Source: an uncultured Myxococcales bacterium (GTDB lineage Bacteria; Myxococcota_A; UBA9042). From it: a DNA stretch of 6,446 nucleotides. The notes below the pieces were generated by a model. It saw only the letters and a program-made list of their open reading frames with translations, was not told the origin of the DNA and did not search any database. Shown here piece after piece: positions 4,308 to 6,446 of the stretch. The stretch lies in NCBI GenBank assembly GCA_937915965.1, contig CALGHC010000503.1, positions 1-6,446 of the forward strand. Direction: 5' to 3'. Every line of letters begins with the position of its first letter. Position 1 is the stretch's first letter. A program made the translations under genes and the position numbers.

Positions 4308-6446
4308 TCACAGGCACACCCCAAACTGGCACGTACCACCGTCGCAAGGCGTGCCGTCGTCGACGGGCGCGTAGCTGCAGCCCTTGGCGGGGAAGCACGA
4401 ATCCGTCGTGCACGCGTTGGCGTCCACGCAGACGACGGCGCTGCCCTTGCACGCTTGAGCACCGTTGCAGGCGTCCTTCTCGGTGCAGGCGTCGCCGTCG
4501 TCACAGACGGAGCCGGCCGCGAGTGGCGTATTGGCGCAGCCGCTGGTTGGCGAGCAGATGTCGGCGGTGCAGGGGTCTTCGTCGGCGCAGTCGACCGGGG
4601 TGAGGGTGCAGGTGTTGTCGACGCAGGTGCCCGCGACCGTGCAGGCGCTGTCGTCGTCGCACGCGGCGCCTGCGAGGCCGGGCGTGAACGTGCAGCCCGC
4701 GACTGGCTCGCAGCCATCCAGCGTACACGGCTCGCCGTCGTCGCAGACCGACGGTTCCAGCCCGAGGCAGGCGACGGCCGCGTCACAGCTCGTGTGACCG
4801 AACGCGTCCAGGGCCACCACCGAGGGGAAGCCCCCGCCAAGCACGATACCGCCGCCAGCGGCGACGAGCGCAAGTCTGCTGATCGAAGGGTCGTCAAAGC
4901 GGCCGCGCACGTTGCCGAACTGGTCGATGACGAAGAGGTCTTCGGCCGCAACCAGGAAGCTGCCGTCCGACCATTCGACGATGGCGTTCGCCAATCCGTT
5001 GAGCGGTCCGGCGGGTAGGTCCGTCGCCACGAACTTCCACGCCAGATCTCCCGTCGCGCCGTCGTATGCAACAACGACCGGGTTGCCGCCGCCACCGAGG
5101 CCGCCGCACGCGATGACCAACCCCGCTTTGCTCTGGATGAGGTCGCCGTTCTTCCAGACGCCTGTCCCGGTGTCTTGCAAGATGGGCTTGGCCCACTTCG
5201 CCGCCCCATCGCCGGCCAACCGGCTCAGCTGCCAGTCAGAGACCTTGTCGTTGTGACCGATGACGAACCAATCCGTCCCTGGGGCCGCAGTGAGGTCCTC
5301 GCCCCGCCACGCCGGCCCGGTGCCAGGGATTGGCGCTTCCTTCAGGATCTTTCCGCCGACGTCCAGCCAGGCGAGGCGTGCGGTCGAGGCGGTTCCCAGT
5401 TCGACGAAGCCCTCGGGGCCATGCGCGACGCAGCACAGCTCAATCGCACCGACCTCGACCTCCACTACCTCTGCGGCACCGCTCGCATCAAGAACGATCC
5501 TCAGGGGCGGGCGCTCCTTTGCCTTTCCGTCCGCGTAGCCGACGGCAATGCCGTGTCCAGCGCCGTCGGTTGCGACGCTGATGAGACCGTCGTCGAATTC
5601 ACCGCCCCAGGTCTCCTGCGCCAGCACTGCACCCTTGTGGTCGAGGATCCAGATCCATGCTTGGCTCAAGCCACTCCAGCTCGTCTGCCCCACTGCCACG
5701 TAGGTCGACGAATCGAGCACAGCGACGTCGTTCACCTGTTTGCCAAGGTCCGTAGAGAAGAGCCGTCCCGCGCCCGTCGCGACGCATTTGCCGGCCTCGC
5801 AGACGTCCAGCGAGCAGCCAGCGAGCGTCTCGCAAGGCGCCGTGTTGTTCACGTGCTTGCAGCCTTTGGACGGATCGCAGGCATCATCCGTACACGGATT
5901 GCCATCATCGCAGTCCGCCATCGCCATCCCCGCGCACCCGCCGCTCTCGTCGCAGCTCGCGCTCCCCCAAGCATCCGTCCGCACCAGCCAGCCATCCGCC
6001 GACCCGGCGCCCTTGGACGTCGTCACCCCGCCCAGCACCAGCCCACCTTCAAGCGCCGCCACCGCGTAGAACCGATCCAACGCCACGCCACCGTGCACCT
6101 TCTCCCAACTCTGCCCGCCCAGCGCATCCGCGCGCACCAGCCAGCCTTGCGTATCTCCGCCGTCGAGCCGGTGCCCGGCCAGCGCCACGCCGCCATCGCC
6201 GAGCGGCGCCATCGACGTCAGCGCGTCCTTGCCCGCGCCGCCGTAGGTCTGCTGCCACTGCAGCCAGCCGTCGCCGTCTACCCGCAGCAGCCAGCCCGCC
6301 GTCGCGCCATCGACCTCGGCCTTCGACGCCGTCGTGCCAGCGAGCAGCCAACCGCCGTCCGGGTGCGTGGCGATCGCGACCAGCTCATCGTCGAGCTTGC
6401 CGCCGTAGGTCCGCTGCCACAGCTGCTTGCCGGCAGCGTCGGTGCG
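4308..6446 (-). CDS. Large modular protein with delta-60-like propellers and CTDC-type cysteine repeats (N-terminus beyond window)
   Basis: The minus-strand frame is open from the right edge to the TGA at 4308-4310, giving 712 visible residues. The first in-frame ATG visible is at 6212, but coding clearly continues upstream: the codons before it give the same repeat pattern (QRTYGG, PDGGWLLAGTT, GWLLRVDGDG). The true start is therefore outside. From the right edge to about 5960 there are at least three repeats of ~50-54 residues ending in YGG or HGG, then LAG, then W-L-V-R-x-DA. A cysteine module follows (5784-5954). Next comes a second propeller-like region (4788-5783), then three CTDC-like units to the stop. 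The last unit is cut short and ends in VCL, with no membrane segment or C-terminal sorting signal. Export is inferred from the cysteine content. It lies upstream of the lipoprotein gene on the same strand, 505 bp apart, with the antitoxin-like gene between on the other strand. No enzyme motif was recognised. Confidence 0.88.
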   Translation of the reverse strand, partial: RTDAAGKQLWQRTYGGKLDDELVAIATHPDGGWLLAGTTASKAEVDGATAGWLLRVDGDGWLQWQQTYGGAGKDALTSMAPLGDGGVALAGHRLDGGDTQGWLVRADALGGQSWEKVHGGVALDRFYAVAALEGGLVLGGVTTSKGAGSADGWLVRTDAWGSASCDESGGCAGMAMADCDDGNPCTDDACDPSKGCKHVNNTAPCETLAGCSLDVCEAGKCVATGAGRLFSTDLGKQVNDVAVLDSSTYVAVGQTSWSGLSQAWIWILDHKGAVLAQETWGGEFDDGLISVATDGAGHGIAVGYADGKAKERPPLRIVLDASGAAEVVEVEVGAIELCCVAHGPEGFVELGTASTARLAWLDVGGKILKEAPIPGTGPAWRGEDLTAAPGTDWFVIGHNDKVSDWQLSRLAGDGAAKWAKPILQDTGTGVWKNGDLIQSKAGLVIACGGLGGGGNPVVVAYDGATGDLAWKFVATDLPAGPLNGLANAIVEWSDGSFLVAAEDLFVIDQFGNVRGRFDDPSISRLALVAAGGGIVLGGGFPSVVALDAFGHTSCDAAVACLGLEPSVCDDGEPCTLDGCEPVAGCTFTPGLAGAACDDDSACTVAGTCVDNTCTLTPVDCADEDPCTADICSPTSGCANTPLAAGSVCDDGDACTEKDACNGAQACKGSAVVCVDANACTTDSCFPAKGCSYAPVDDGTPCDGGTCQFGVCL
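4311..4745 (-). repeat. C-terminal CTDC-like cysteine units of the right-hand gene
   Basis: Units begin at cysteine codons ending at nt 4745, 4589 and 4430. The first two are 52 and 53 residues with eight cysteines each, spaced as in the lipoprotein except for x10 instead of x8 in the fourth gap. The third has the first five cysteines, then a shortened end (DGGTCQFGVCL) at the stop codon. A partial lead-in (SCDAAVACLG) starts at about 4787. Confidence 0.85.
4788..5783 (-). other. Middle propeller-like domain of the right-hand gene
   Basis: About 330 residues lie between two cysteine modules. Weak repeats are visible: VNDVAVLDSSTYVAVGQTS with WIWILDHKGAV, then ETWGGEFDDGLISVATDG with GIAVGYADG, and later SDGSFLVAAED and GGGIVLGGGF. 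This fits a diverged delta-60/SBBP or PQQ-like propeller. A vicinal Cys-Cys occurs at 5430-5435. Fold is inferred from periodicity only. Confidence 0.6.
5784..5954 (-). repeat. Internal CTDC-like cysteine module of the right-hand gene
   Basis: This module begins SCDESGGCAG and contains CDDGNPCTDDACDPSKGC and CEAGKC, with ten cysteines in about 57 residues. Its core is nearly the same as unit 4 of the lipoprotein gene (GDGNPCTDDVCDPSKGC), although many codons differ. It separates two propeller-like regions. Confidence 0.85.
5955..6446 (-). other. N-terminal visible delta-60-like repeats of the right-hand gene
   Basis: Three or more repeats of 50-54 residues can be aligned by YGG (6399-6407), YGG (6237-6245) and HGG (6087-6095). 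Each is followed by DGG or EGG, a LAG/LGG strand, and a W-L-x-R-x-DA strand. The first repeat is cut by the window edge. This is the delta-60/SBBP-like type common in exported proteins of Myxococcota-like genomes. Confidence 0.75.

Noticed and set aside
4056..5018. 320-codon plus-strand ORF, considered as a possible MenT-type toxin partner of the antitoxin-like gene
   Set aside because: The product is Arg/Ala-rich, shows no nucleotidyltransferase motif, overlaps the antitoxin-like gene in another frame and is antisense to well-supported cysteine units.
3869..5209. 446-codon minus-strand ORF across the antitoxin-like gene and the end of the right-hand gene
   Set aside because: It runs in the wrong frame over the cysteine units and picks up the 48-bp repeat. 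The product is low-complexity Ala/Arg/Thr/Ser.
6210..6212. ATG at 6212 as the start of the right-hand gene
   Set aside because: The frame stays open upstream to the window edge and encodes the same propeller repeats, so the real start lies outside the window.

Overview
This 6.4-kb window is high-GC bacterial DNA. It looks like Myxococcota or a related lineage formerly placed in the Deltaproteobacteria (Polyangiales or Bradymonadales type). That assignment is inferred from protein style: an Asp/Thr-rich lipoprotein stalk, long runs of CDDGNPCTDD-type cysteine repeats, and beta-propeller repeats of the NHL and delta-60/SBBP kinds. No marker gene is present to prove it.

Layout. Almost everything is carried by two very large minus-strand genes, each cut by a window edge. 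The right-hand gene (4308 to the right edge, 5' end missing) encodes at least 712 residues. It has delta-60-like repeats, one cysteine module, a second propeller-like domain, and a C-terminal run of cysteine repeats ending at the stop codon. The left-hand gene starts with a clear ribosome binding site and ATG at 3802 and stays open to position 1 without a stop, giving at least 1,267 residues. Its order is lipoprotein-type signal peptide, acidic low-complexity stalk, five 8-cysteine units, six NHL repeats, a second cysteine module, then a delta-60-like domain that runs off the left edge. Because this frame has no stop inside the window, gene finding that requires complete ORFs would miss it and might call the long antisense ORFs instead.

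Between the two genes, on the plus strand, is one small gene (about 3842-4219). Its N-terminal ~75 residues resemble the Rv0078B (MenA1)-type antitoxins. No toxin gene follows it, and its C-terminus is extended by a 48-bp tandem repeat. It diverges from the lipoprotein gene with only 39 bp between start codons, and converges on the right-hand gene with 88 bp between stop codons.

How the parts may work together. The two large proteins look like exported, disulfide-rich, multi-propeller surface proteins built from the same module kit, probably for binding or adhesion. No catalytic motif was recognised in either, so this role is inferred from domain type alone. No RNA gene, CRISPR array, insertion sequence or convincing terminator was seen.
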